A stretch of 13,162 nucleotides of DNA from JASFWK01 sp050049355 (GTDB lineage Bacteria > Chloroflexota > Anaerolineae > B4-G1 > DUEL01): positions 1 through 13,162 of the forward strand of contig JASFWK010000052.1 in NCBI GenBank assembly GCA_050049355.1. Direction: 5' to 3'. The notes below the pieces were generated by a model. That model did no database searches, was not told the DNA's origin, and worked only from the letters and a program-made list of their open reading frames with translations. Each line of letters opens with the position of its first letter. The stretch's first letter is position 1. Positions 6,601-12,921 of this stretch are shown piece by piece. Made by a program: the position numbers and the translations under genes.

Positions 6601-7754
6601 CAGCAGAACGTGGGCTCGCCGGCGACCCCGGCGGTGGCGTACTTGAGCTGGCCGTTGGGTTGAATCGCAACTACGGCGCTGCAGCCCATTGGCACCTGCG
6701 GAGCCTGGTCGACCAGGAAGATGGCTGTCACGTTCAACTCCCGCGCCTCGCTGGAGAGGAGAAGATGGACGGCCGGATCATCCCGCACCTGGCTGTCGTT
6801 CTCCACCAGCAGCACCAGCCAAGGCCACGCTGGTGATCGGTCGACGTGTCGTGCAGTGTGGAGTTGGTTCTGGCGGCGGTGCAGTTCGTCCAGAAGATCC
6901 CGGAGCAAGTTCTCTGTAGAGAGGGGATCGCCGGCCAGATAGCGCCGTCGACTCGGCCGGCTCAGCGCATACGTGTGCGGCAGCCAAGTGAGCCACTGCC
7001 ACTCCGCCGCCCGTTCCGGGGAATATGCGACCAAGAGGTGGACCTCGTCGGGCGAGTGGTGGACGGCCAGGTTGCAGATCAGGGCACGCGCCACGTCCGT
7101 GCGGGCGCGCAAGGAGCCTGCGATGCCCAGAGGCCCCTGGCGAACCGTTCCCGTCACCGGTACTTGCGGAACCACGGCGTACTCAGCTTCCAGAGCGAGT
7201 GCTCCTTCGAGACGCGGGTCCGGCATGTCCGGCTGCGGCACCGAGATGGCGACCGTGGACGGCAGCTCTCCGATGCCCAGCCGGACGTTCAGGAAATCGG
7301 TATCTCCGGGCCGGCGCTCCCAGAGCTTCGGATCGCGGTCGCGAGCGCGCGTCATCAGGATCTCCAGCTCGGGGTCCACCTCGGTGCGGATGCGCTGCTG
7401 CTCCAGGCGCAGGTCTTCCAGTTCCGCCTGCTTCTCATCCAGCACGGCTGCGTATGCCTTCTTGGCCTCCTCGGTCTGCTTTAGGCGATTCCTGCGCTGG
7501 GTTAGCCTTCCTATGATGGACGCGGTCACGGAGAAGCCCGACATAACGACCATCGGGAGCGCAAGCCGCCAGTCCCCCCTGATCCATCCATACACACCAA
7601 CCATCACGAAGACGCCGGCCAACGGCAGCAGGAGCTGGAGCCAACTTGATTTGGGCGAAGGACTTACGGAAGGCGGAGCGGGGATCCTTACCTCCCCCTG
7701 GGGCAGGGGTTCCTGGATGCGGGGCATACGGTTGAAGGGTAGAGTGCGTGTCAT
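3633..7754 (-). CDS. eccC: EccC/EssC-type FtsK/SpoIIIE ATPase of type VII secretion
   Basis: This 1373-aa membrane ATPase is the motor of ESX/Yuk-type secretion. Two membrane helices lie at about 38-57 and 61-82, followed by a coiled-coil-like charged stretch (83-125) and a linker domain. There are three FtsK/SpoIIIE modules. Module 1 is intact: GTTGSGKS at 478-485, Walker B VVIIDE ending at D588-E589, and ILATQSP near 619. Module 2 has GAPGSGKE (852-859, Glu after the P-loop Lys), and its Walker B position reads ILVIVAGFLEF without Asp-Glu, so it is probably not catalytic. Module 3 has STPQGGKTT (1140-1148) and VVMFDDYDEF (D1235, D1236). The length and order fit fused EccC as in Firmicutes EssC and some actinobacteria, but there is no N-terminal FHA pair as in EssC. 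The start is supported by GGAGGA (7763-7758) before the ATG. A good promoter lies about 175 bp upstream. Confidence 0.95.
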   Translation of the reverse strand: MTRTLPFNRMPRIQEPLPQGEVRIPAPPSVSPSPKSSWLQLLLPLAGVFVMVGVYGWIRGDWRLALPMVVMSGFSVTASIIGRLTQRRNRLKQTEEAKKAYAAVLDEKQAELEDLRLEQQRIRTEVDPELEILMTRARDRDPKLWERRPGDTDFLNVRLGIGELPSTVAISVPQPDMPDPRLEGALALEAEYAVVPQVPVTGTVRQGPLGIAGSLRARTDVARALICNLAVHHSPDEVHLLVAYSPERAAEWQWLTWLPHTYALSRPSRRRYLAGDPLSTENLLRDLLDELHRRQNQLHTARHVDRSPAWPWLVLLVENDSQVRDDPAVHLLLSSEARELNVTAIFLVDQAPQVPMGCSAVVAIQPNGQLKYATAGVAGEPTFCWPEYADAAFCEQLARSLAPIQVHTLRSDTALPSSVRLLDLMGIEDIATCNVARNWQRRSPDQYLKVTIGEQRGNQPLVLDLDHTGHGPHGLVAGTTGSGKSELLQTLVVALALTHHPHDVGFVLVDFKGGGAFSDLVDLPHTQGLVSDLSGNLTERALMALRAEMDRRKRLFNAVGVNDIGLYQQLRWQGRVEEPLPRLVVIIDEFAELVSEYPDFLDGLIGIARVGRSLGLHLILATQSPAGVVKQQIWANAKFRICLRVESRQESMEMLHRPEAANLPRMPGRGYLQVGNDDVFELFQVARVAGPYRSADDKEGDTQENHITIAEVSPLGERKVLLDSKRVQGRRDAGGEPSTDLKMVVQKLADVAKQMRIKKLPSPWPDPLPDHVALPDLLRQGRYAGWDGETWAWDHFDPSPGKELEGQVRPPNPPRRPWLGALLGLLDDPANQRQGPLLIELGRQDGQLIVLGAPGSGKEMWARTLVMSLACTHAPDQLQLYLLDFGGQALHVFKSLPHVGGLLAPTDDERVRRLLRRLLDSLEKRKRLCNRAGVDGLTRLRELKPEQAPPAILVIVAGFLEFRTLFHEQMLPLTRLIREGGPYGIHLTLMGDRAGDVPMAISSVVTRRIVLRLAEADEYGMVLGTRIRLSQGQKFPPGRGWYGRPPLEFQTASPGYEQDESAQIAELQRIVDRMDKAWDGPRPEPVETLPIKVSLESVLSRISAGLVPPMVAVPIGLDGTRLRPAFVDLVDDGPHFIVSSTPQGGKTTLLLTWALALAEFNSPQQVQFVLTSGRRGSLEPLKKLPHVLDCCRGSEEFHESGVLPQLLAEIRRREGTLAQGSAGVDEWAHIVVMFDDYDEFFNAVGREREIADGLLALAKRGRNVDVHIVVTGPLPDIGGIAFRDPLIKQLRIGRSGFILRILDAGDQNPLGLRMKASEIRQTVPGRGYAVRNGFGAMIQVATPGDSASVADWVARLRRRWTNTGANPASWAEE

Positions 7755-7926
7755 GATTCCTCCGGTGATTCACACTTCAAGGCCTGCCTGTGCAGAAGGG
7801 AACACATCAGGCCACCCTTTCCCCAAGACCTCGCTCTCGTGTGTCCCCGCGCTTCTTGGCTGAACGCAGCTTTGGGTTCACACGAAGCTCAGAGGCGTTC
7901 GATATTGCACTGTTGGGGCAGGCGAC

Positions 7927-7955
7927 AGTATATGTTCACTTGGCTGGGAAGTCAA
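7927..7955 (-). promoter_or_regulatory. Predicted promoter of eccC
   Basis: On the minus strand TTGACT (7955-7950, five of six) is followed after exactly 17 bp by TATACT (7932-7927, five of six). Transcription should start near 7920 and give a leader of about 165 nt before the eccC ATG at 7754. It is the best sigma-70-like promoter in the window. Confidence 0.75.
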
Positions 7956-7963
7956 CTCTTGCC

Positions 7964-7992
7964 TGGACTAAGGTGGCTGGGTGCGCTAGAAT
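7964..7992 (+). promoter_or_regulatory. Predicted promoter of the PLP enzyme gene
   Basis: TGGACT (7964-7969, four of six) is followed after 17 bp by TAGAAT (7987-7992, five of six). The expected start near 7999 gives a leader of about 210 nt. Its -35 lies only 8 bp from the -35 of the eccC promoter, so the two polymerases cannot both bind freely. Confidence 0.6.
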
Positions 7993-8184
7993 AGACCCAC
8001 AAGCGGGCACGGTCTCAGGAGTTCGAATGATGACTCGCCCGACATGACCGCGAGTCTGGCGGCGGAGACAGGAACGACAAGAGATCTCCGGGTTGGCCTC
8101 TTGGCCCAACTGCGAGAGATTCACCTCTACCGAACGTCACACTCTCGCCGTCTCCACCGTGCCTCTGTGGTTGGTGGGTTTCGG

Positions 8185-8199
8185 TCTTGTCTGACAAGA
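8185..8199 (+). promoter_or_regulatory. Hairpin next to the ribosome site of the PLP enzyme gene
   Basis: TCTTG (8185-8189) pairs with CAAGA (8195-8199) around TCTGA, ending one base before AGGAGG (8201-8206). It could modulate ribosome access. I see no match to SAM or T-box riboswitch cores in this leader. Confidence 0.3.
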
Positions 8200-8211
8200 G
8201 AGGAGGTTGCC

Positions 8212-9417
8212 ATGGATCGGCTGGCGGGACTTCGTCTGGCTACCCGCGCTGTCCACGCGGGCGAGAGAGACTCCCCTTCCGACTTCATCCCCACTGTTCT
8301 TCCGATTCATCCCTCGGTCACGTATCGGTACGAGCGAATGGAGGATTTGGACGAGGTATTTGCTGGAACACGGGATGGGTACGTCTACAGCCGCTACGGC
8401 AGTCCCACCGTCGCTGCCTCGGAGCGGGCTGTGGCCGCGCTGGAGGAGGGGCAGGGGGCTGTGGCGTTCGCCTCCGGGATGGCGGCCATTCACACTGCCT
8501 TGTTGGCCGCGGGGGCACGGGCGGGCTCGGCGATTGTGGCGGCTCAGGATCTCTACGGCGCCACCTATGCGCTGCTGGATGAGACCCTGCGCTCCCAGGG
8601 GGTCACCGTGCGCTTTGTGGACGCGGTGGAGCTGGACGCGGTGGACGAGGCTTGCGCAGCGCTTGATCCGGTGGTGTTGCTCGTGGAGACCATCTCGAAC
8701 CCGTTACTCAAGATGGCCGACTTGGAGGCGCTGGCCGAGGTGGCCCACCGGCACGGCGCGGCGCTGCTGGTGGACAACACCTTCGCCACTCCCTATCTGG
8801 TGCAGCCTCTTACGCTCGGGGCCGATGTGGTGATCCACAGCGCCACCAAGTATCTGGGAGGTCACGGAGATCTACTGGCCGGGGTCGTGGTCACTTCCGA
8901 GGCTCGGCTGGAGGATCTGCGCGAGGTGGTCAAACTGACCGGCGCCAACCTGGGGCCTCAGGAAGCGTGGCTGCTGCTGCGGGGGATCAGGACACTGCCG
9001 CTGCGGATGGATCGGCACTGTGAGAACGCTTCCGTCGTGGCTCGCTGGCTGGAGGCACATCCCAAGGTGAGCCGGGTTCTCTATCCCGCGCTCCCGTCCC
9101 ATCCTCAGCACGAGCTGGCGATGCGGATGTTTCGGGGGCGGGGGTATGGAGGCGTCGTCTCCTTCGAATTGGCTGGCGCTGATAGGAGCGGGGTCTTTCG
9201 CTTCTTCGAGGCGCTGCGGGTGTGCCTGCCGGCCACTACCCTGGGAGATGTCTGCACGCTGGTTCTCTATCCGGCCCATTCCTCCCACCGCGCGTTGAGT
9301 CCCCAGGAGCGGGAGCGCATCGGCATCGGCGAAGGCCTGGTGCGCATGTCGGTGGGGATCGAGGCGGTGCAGGATCTTCTGAGTGACCTGGAGCAGGCGT
9401 TGGACGTGCTCGAGTAG
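8212..9417 (+). CDS. Cys/Met metabolism PLP-dependent enzyme (cystathionine gamma-synthase/gamma-lyase/O-acetylhomoserine sulfhydrylase type)
   Basis: The 401-aa cytosolic enzyme belongs to the gamma family of fold-type I PLP enzymes, of standard length. The PLP lysine is K213 in SATKYLGGHGD. Phosphate-binding Y59 and R61 lie in YSRYGSPT, the ring-stacking tyrosine Y115 in DLYGATY, the pyridine-binding D188 in LLVDNTFATP, and the carboxylate-binding R378 in LVRMSVGIE. The residue after Y115-G is Ala, where methionine gamma-lyases usually have Cys, so a dedicated methionine gamma-lyase is less likely. Sequence alone does not separate gamma-synthase, gamma-lyase and sulfhydrylase activities. 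The ATG at 8212 was chosen because AGGAGG lies five bases upstream and MDRLAGLRLATRAVHAG is the family's normal N-terminus; the frame is open from 8044, but those extra codons look like leader. It stands alone and converges on the kinase gene. Confidence 0.93.
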   Translation: MDRLAGLRLATRAVHAGERDSPSDFIPTVLPIHPSVTYRYERMEDLDEVFAGTRDGYVYSRYGSPTVAASERAVAALEEGQGAVAFASGMAAIHTALLAAGARAGSAIVAAQDLYGATYALLDETLRSQGVTVRFVDAVELDAVDEACAALDPVVLLVETISNPLLKMADLEALAEVAHRHGAALLVDNTFATPYLVQPLTLGADVVIHSATKYLGGHGDLLAGVVVTSEARLEDLREVVKLTGANLGPQEAWLLLRGIRTLPLRMDRHCENASVVARWLEAHPKVSRVLYPALPSHPQHELAMRMFRGRGYGGVVSFELAGADRSGVFRFFEALRVCLPATTLGDVCTLVLYPAHSSHRALSPQERERIGIGEGLVRMSVGIEAVQDLLSDLEQALDVLE

Positions 9418-9441
9418 GGAGTCTTGGCATGCGGTCGCGAA

Positions 9442-12147
9442 TTACGAGGCGGCCCGCCTGTCCAGCGGCAGCCGCACCACGAAGGTCGCGCCGCCGCCGG
9501 TGGGGCTTTCGATTTCGATCTCCCCTCCGTGCTCCCGAACGATGCGCCGGGCGATGGCCAGCCCTAGCCCAGCCCCCTCCTGCTTGCCGTGGGAGAAGAA
9601 GGGCTCGAAGATGCGGCTGGCCAGTTCTGGAGGCACTCCCGGACCGGTGTCTGTGAACCGCATTTCGACCCACTCCCCCGCCTGCTGAGTGGTGACCGTC
9701 AGCTTGCCCCCCGTGGGCATAGCGTCCCGAGCGTTGGTGGCGATGTTGTAGATCACCTGAGTCATGCGGCTGGGATCTACCCAGACCTCGCCGGTGTATC
9801 CCAATTCCATCATCACCTCGATCCCACGGTCGCTGAAGTCCACCTTGATGACCGCGATGACCTGTTCCAGGAAATCGGATAGGGGGCAGGGGGCGAGGTC
9901 GAGCGTGATCTGGCCGCCCCGAGTGTAATCCAGGATCTCCTGAGCGGTGTTGATCAGGCGACGGGCCATGGCGACGATCGCCTGACTTAGTTTCTGGCGT
10001 GTGGTTCCCGATAGTTCCGGTCGACCCAGGAACTCGGCGCTGCGGATGATTCCGCCCAGCGGGCTGCGGAGGTTGTGGGCCACAGCACTGGCGACGCGCC
10101 CGACGGCGGCCAATCGTTCGGCGTCCAGCGCCTGCTGCCGCAGGCGAGCGTTCTCGATCGCCACCCCAATCTGGTGGCCAAGAGCCATGACCAGGTTCAG
10201 TTCCTCGGTGTCGAATCCTCGGGGCGCAGAGGTAGCCACTCCCAACGTGCCCACGGTCCTGTCCTGGACTCTCAGAGGGACGATGGCGAAGGCACGGAAC
10301 TCGTCGGTGGTGACACCCAGCTCAGCCAGGCGGGGATCCTCGGCCAGGTTCTCCACCACCAGTGGTTCTCCAGACTGAGCAGCCTGCCCCACGGGGCCTT
10401 CCCCCAGACGGATACTCCGCTCTCTCTCGATGTAGTCTGGACCCAGCCCGTGGAAGGAGACGACGGTGAGTTCCTCTGTCGCCTGATCCAAGAGACGGAT
10501 GCACCCTGCCTCGACCTCCATAACCTGCGTCATTTTCAGGATGGCTTGGTCCATGATCTCTTTGAGAGGGAGTGGCTGGTTGATGACGGAGGCCAGAGCG
10601 TTGAGGGCGGCCAGCCTGCGGGCGTTGCGCTGCGTGTCTTCGAACAACTGGGCGTTGGCAATTGCCACTCCCAGCTGCTGGCCGATGGCGGTCAGTAGTT
10701 CGAGGTCGGCCTGGCCGAAAGCCCCCGGAGTGCGTGCGGCGACGCCAAGGGTACCGACCACGTGCTCACGCGAGCGGAGGGGGACCTCCGCGCGGGCGTG
10801 CAGTCCTTCTTCCATCAGTGCGGCTCGGACGGCCGGGCGCGACGACGGGCGTGTCCACATATCCTCGATGAGTGCCGGTTCCCCCGTCAATGCGACGTGC
10901 CCCGCCGTCCCTTCTCCAAGGGGGATGGACCGGATGGTGGCACTGTACTCCTCCGAAAGTCCCTGGCTGTACACGAAGGTCAATTGGTCGGTCTGCCGAT
11001 CGAGCAGGCGAACACCTCCTGCATCGGCGCTGACCACTTCGACCACCCGCTCCACCGCATCGGCCAGGAGCGTCTCCAGGTCTAGCGCCTGGTTGATGGC
11101 AGCGGCGACGGCGTTGAGGGCGGCCATTTCCCGGTGACGGCGTGCCAATTCCTCGTAGAGACGGGCATTCCGGATGGTGATCGCTGCCTGGCCGGCCAGG
11201 CCCTCCAGGAGCCGCAGGTGTTGCTCCTCGAAAGCCCCTGCGCGCTCGTGGATCAGCACCAGCGTACCGATGAGTTCCTCGCCAGCCATAAGAGGCAGGC
11301 CGACGTATGCTTGGAAGGGATGCTCCCCCGGCAGGAGGTCAGGCCGCAGATCCTGGCGGGTGTTCACATCTGGGACGAACAGCGGCTGCTTGTGGCGCAC
11401 GACCCAGCCGGTGTAGCCCTCGCCAGGTGGATAACTCTCCCCAATGGGAAAAGTGCGCTCTGGATCGCAGCGGAGGGCCTGCAGGGTCAACATCTGCCGT
11501 TCCTCATCCCATAGGCTGATCTCGGCCAGCGAGCAGGGAACCAGTTCCGCGACTGCTCCTACGATCGAATCCAGCGTCTCCTGGAGATCGAGCGTGGCGC
11601 TGATGTTGCGAGCGATCTGATTGACGGCAGCCAGTTCCTCAATCCGGCGCTGCTCCTGGGCGTGGAGGTGGGCGTTCTCCAGCGCCAGGGCTGCCTGAGA
11701 GGCTAGAGTGGTGAGGAGTTGCACGTCAGCGGGGGTGAAGGCGTCTGCTTCCTGGCTTTCGACGTTGATGACACCCAGCACCCGGCCCTCGATTTTGGCC
11801 GGCACGGCCAGTTCGGAGGTACTTGGGAAGTCGACGTACACATAGCGGGGATCCTTGCGCACGTCGGGCACGCGGATGGGCTCACCGCTGTTGGCGACGG
11901 CGACTGTGATGCCCCGTTCTCCGTCGAGCGGCAGCCGAAAGTCTGAGTGCTGTTCCCACATCCCTCGCCCGGCTACCGCCACCAGTTCCCCTCGTGTTTC
12001 ATCCACGAGAAGGAACTCACTGTCGTGGAATTCCAACACGTCCTCGGCGATCTTGAGAACAGCCTCTGCGATCTGTTGCTCATCTCGCAGCAGGAGTAGC
12101 TCCTGCCCCAATCGGTAGAGGGCGTCCAGTTTGGTATCTAGCTTCAT
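9442..12147 (-). CDS. Soluble sensor histidine kinase with four GAF domains
   Basis: The 901-aa kinase has four tandem GAF domains (about 20-157, 180-328, 350-500, 527-668), then a HisKA dimer domain with phosphoacceptor H691 in VAHNLRSPLGG, and a HATPase domain (785-896) with N-box N801/N805, G1 DTGPG (833-837), F-box EPFF and G2 GAGLGL. All kinase motifs are intact. There is no membrane segment, PAS domain, HAMP or receiver domain, so it should sense small molecules or redox/light signals in the cytoplasm and pass phosphate to a separate regulator, not found nearby. GAFs 3 and 4 share the LGEGxxGxxAxxGEP core and may come from a duplication. The start at 12147 is preferred over an in-frame ATG at 12195, which would lie within the predicted -10; AGGTG precedes 12147. 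It is convergent with the PLP enzyme gene, with only 24 bp between the stops and no visible terminator. Confidence 0.93.
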   Translation of the reverse strand: MKLDTKLDALYRLGQELLLLRDEQQIAEAVLKIAEDVLEFHDSEFLLVDETRGELVAVAGRGMWEQHSDFRLPLDGERGITVAVANSGEPIRVPDVRKDPRYVYVDFPSTSELAVPAKIEGRVLGVINVESQEADAFTPADVQLLTTLASQAALALENAHLHAQEQRRIEELAAVNQIARNISATLDLQETLDSIVGAVAELVPCSLAEISLWDEERQMLTLQALRCDPERTFPIGESYPPGEGYTGWVVRHKQPLFVPDVNTRQDLRPDLLPGEHPFQAYVGLPLMAGEELIGTLVLIHERAGAFEEQHLRLLEGLAGQAAITIRNARLYEELARRHREMAALNAVAAAINQALDLETLLADAVERVVEVVSADAGGVRLLDRQTDQLTFVYSQGLSEEYSATIRSIPLGEGTAGHVALTGEPALIEDMWTRPSSRPAVRAALMEEGLHARAEVPLRSREHVVGTLGVAARTPGAFGQADLELLTAIGQQLGVAIANAQLFEDTQRNARRLAALNALASVINQPLPLKEIMDQAILKMTQVMEVEAGCIRLLDQATEELTVVSFHGLGPDYIERERSIRLGEGPVGQAAQSGEPLVVENLAEDPRLAELGVTTDEFRAFAIVPLRVQDRTVGTLGVATSAPRGFDTEELNLVMALGHQIGVAIENARLRQQALDAERLAAVGRVASAVAHNLRSPLGGIIRSAEFLGRPELSGTTRQKLSQAIVAMARRLINTAQEILDYTRGGQITLDLAPCPLSDFLEQVIAVIKVDFSDRGIEVMMELGYTGEVWVDPSRMTQVIYNIATNARDAMPTGGKLTVTTQQAGEWVEMRFTDTGPGVPPELASRIFEPFFSHGKQEGAGLGLAIARRIVREHGGEIEIESPTGGGATFVVRLPLDRRAAS

Positions 12148-12181
12148 CTTGCTGCACCTGTCTGGACCTGATGCCGAGCAT

Positions 12182-12209
12182 ATTATACACCACATCCTGG
12201 GAATCTACA
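12182..12209 (-). promoter_or_regulatory. Predicted promoter of the GAF histidine kinase
   Basis: Minus-strand TATAAT (12187-12182) is a perfect -10, with a weak -35 TGTAGA (12209-12204) 16 bp upstream. Transcription near 12175 gives a leader of about 28 nt to the ATG at 12147. This position rules against the longer start at 12195. Confidence 0.55.
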
Positions 12210-12366
12210 TAGGTGCAGGTGGATTGAGAGCCCGTGTCGAGACCACGCGAGCCGCCTCCTACCCTCTGCTTCGCTTCGGGGCTACCCTTGGTGCACTGTC
12301 ATTTGGCTGGAATTCTAGAAAGCTATGCACGGATCTAGCTACCGGACAGTTTGGCCTGGCGCCGAG

Positions 12367-12403
12367 CCGAGGCGCTGATCGAGTGATCGAGATCAAGCCT
12401 CGG
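12367..12403. repeat. Long hairpin in the kinase upstream region
   Basis: CCGAGGC (12367-12373) pairs with GCCTCGG (12397-12403), and inside it TGATC pairs with GATCA, giving a 37-nt two-part stem. There is no T-run adjacent. It may be part of a dispersed intergenic repeat or a structured RNA element. Confidence 0.45.
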
Positions 12404-12437
12404 CGGTTCAAATCGCTGTTCTTGGTCTCGACGCTGT

Positions 12438-12518
12438 GCTGAGTGGCTCAGCGCAGCTGAGCGTATCGAAGCATACAGCCCCTTCAGGCTCAGGGGCTAC
12501 CCTTCGGCAGGCTCAGGC
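12438..12518. repeat. REP-like cluster of overlapping palindromes
   Basis: GCTGAG/CTCAGC (12438-12452) overlaps GCTCAGC-GCA-GCTGAGC (12446-12462), so the two hairpins exclude each other. GCCCCT/AGGGGC (12478-12497) and CCTTCGGCAGGCTCAGG follow. The repeated CTGAGC and GGCTCAGG units and the intergenic position suggest a REP/BIME-like element. Confidence 0.5.
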
Positions 12519-12677
12519 CGACGCTCGACCGGCGAACAGCTCGCCATGTATCAAGGTGTCCGGTGGGTAGATCCGATAACCAGGTGTTTGAAAGAGCCAC
12601 TTGGCGCCAACGTTCAAGGCTAGGGTGGTTGACCGTTAGGCACCAAAGCGCGGCGCCCTAGAGAGCTTACACCTAAA

Positions 12678-12700
12678 CCCCTCAAGGAACGAGGGGCTTT
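12678..12700 (+). terminator. Weak terminator-like hairpin
   Basis: CCCCTC (12678-12683) pairs with GAGGGG (12691-12696) around seven bases and is followed by CTTTC. The stem is short and the T-run poor. No plus-strand gene ends just before it, so it may be a remnant or part of a non-coding RNA. Confidence 0.25.
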
Positions 12701-12723
12701 CAGATGTCGGTACGACTTCCCTT

Positions 12724-12742
12724 GGCCCTGGATCCCCAGGCC
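12724..12742. repeat. Bulged hairpin
   Basis: GGCC-C-TGG (12724-12731) pairs with CCA-GGCC (12736-12742) with one bulged C and a four-base loop. It is one of three stems in a row between 12678 and 12836. Confidence 0.3.
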
Positions 12743-12811
12743 CTCAGTACTTCGCGTGACGGACCAGCGCCAAGGGCTTGACTTCGGCGAACTGGCCCAA
12801 GCTATTGAGGG

Positions 12812-12835
12812 ATGGCGCAGATGAGAAAGCGCCAT
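12812..12835. repeat. 7-bp stem hairpin upstream of the permease gene
   Basis: ATGGCGC (12812-12818) pairs exactly with GCGCCAT (12829-12835) around a ten-base A/G-rich loop. It lies about 87 bp before the permease ATG, so it could be in that gene's leader or be an operator. Confidence 0.35.
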
Positions 12836-12921
12836 TCGTCAGTCGGGATGACCCTCCAGGCGGGAAGGGGGTGCGCCGAAGGTACGATGCCTAGGCAGCA
12901 GTTTGAGCTAGAGAGGTGACT

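Larger units (their letters stand above)
7755..8211. other. Divergent intergenic region between eccC and the PLP enzyme gene
   Basis: This 457-bp region has no supported gene. It contains two back-to-back promoters near its middle (7927-7955 leftward, 7964-7992 rightward) and the leaders of both genes. The rightward leader (about 8000-8211) has several possible hairpins: ACTCGC/GCGAGT (8033-8038, 8050-8055), GTTGG/CCAAC with inner CC/GG pairs (8092-8110), and TCTTG/CAAGA (8185-8199) immediately before the ribosome site. Confidence 0.6.
12196..12921. other. Long non-coding region rich in inverted repeats
   Basis: No frame here is convincing as a gene. The left end carries the kinase promoter. 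The rest is a mosaic of short palindromes, detailed in separate entries, plus a 12-bp direct repeat GGGGCTACCCTT at 12278-12289 and 12493-12504. The motif CTTCGGCAGGCTCAGG (12503-12518) resembles the CTTCGACAGGCTCAG-type intergenic elements scattered in many bacterial genomes. TTGACT (12778-12783) is a possible -35 for the permease, but no good -10 follows. Confidence 0.5.

Noticed and set aside
6846..7863. Plus-strand frames of 212 and 296 codons
   Set aside because: They are antisense to the N-terminal part of eccC and its start region, with shadow-like composition rich in Arg, Ser and Pro.
8044..8211. N-terminal extension of the PLP enzyme from an upstream ATG
   Set aside because: The added residues have no family counterpart, whereas the ATG at 8212 has a strong AGGAGG and the normal N-terminus.
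8000..8211. SAM-I riboswitch or T-box ahead of the PLP enzyme
   Set aside because: The conserved core sequences of those classes are not visible; only unspecific hairpins are present.
12148..12195. Longer kinase start at 12195
   Set aside because: It would overlap a perfect TATAAT on the same strand and has no ribosome site; 12147 begins the GAF-leading helix.
12400..12425. GGTTCAAAT looking like a tRNA T-loop
   Set aside because: The flanking stem is only three pairs, and no acceptor, anticodon or D arm can be drawn.
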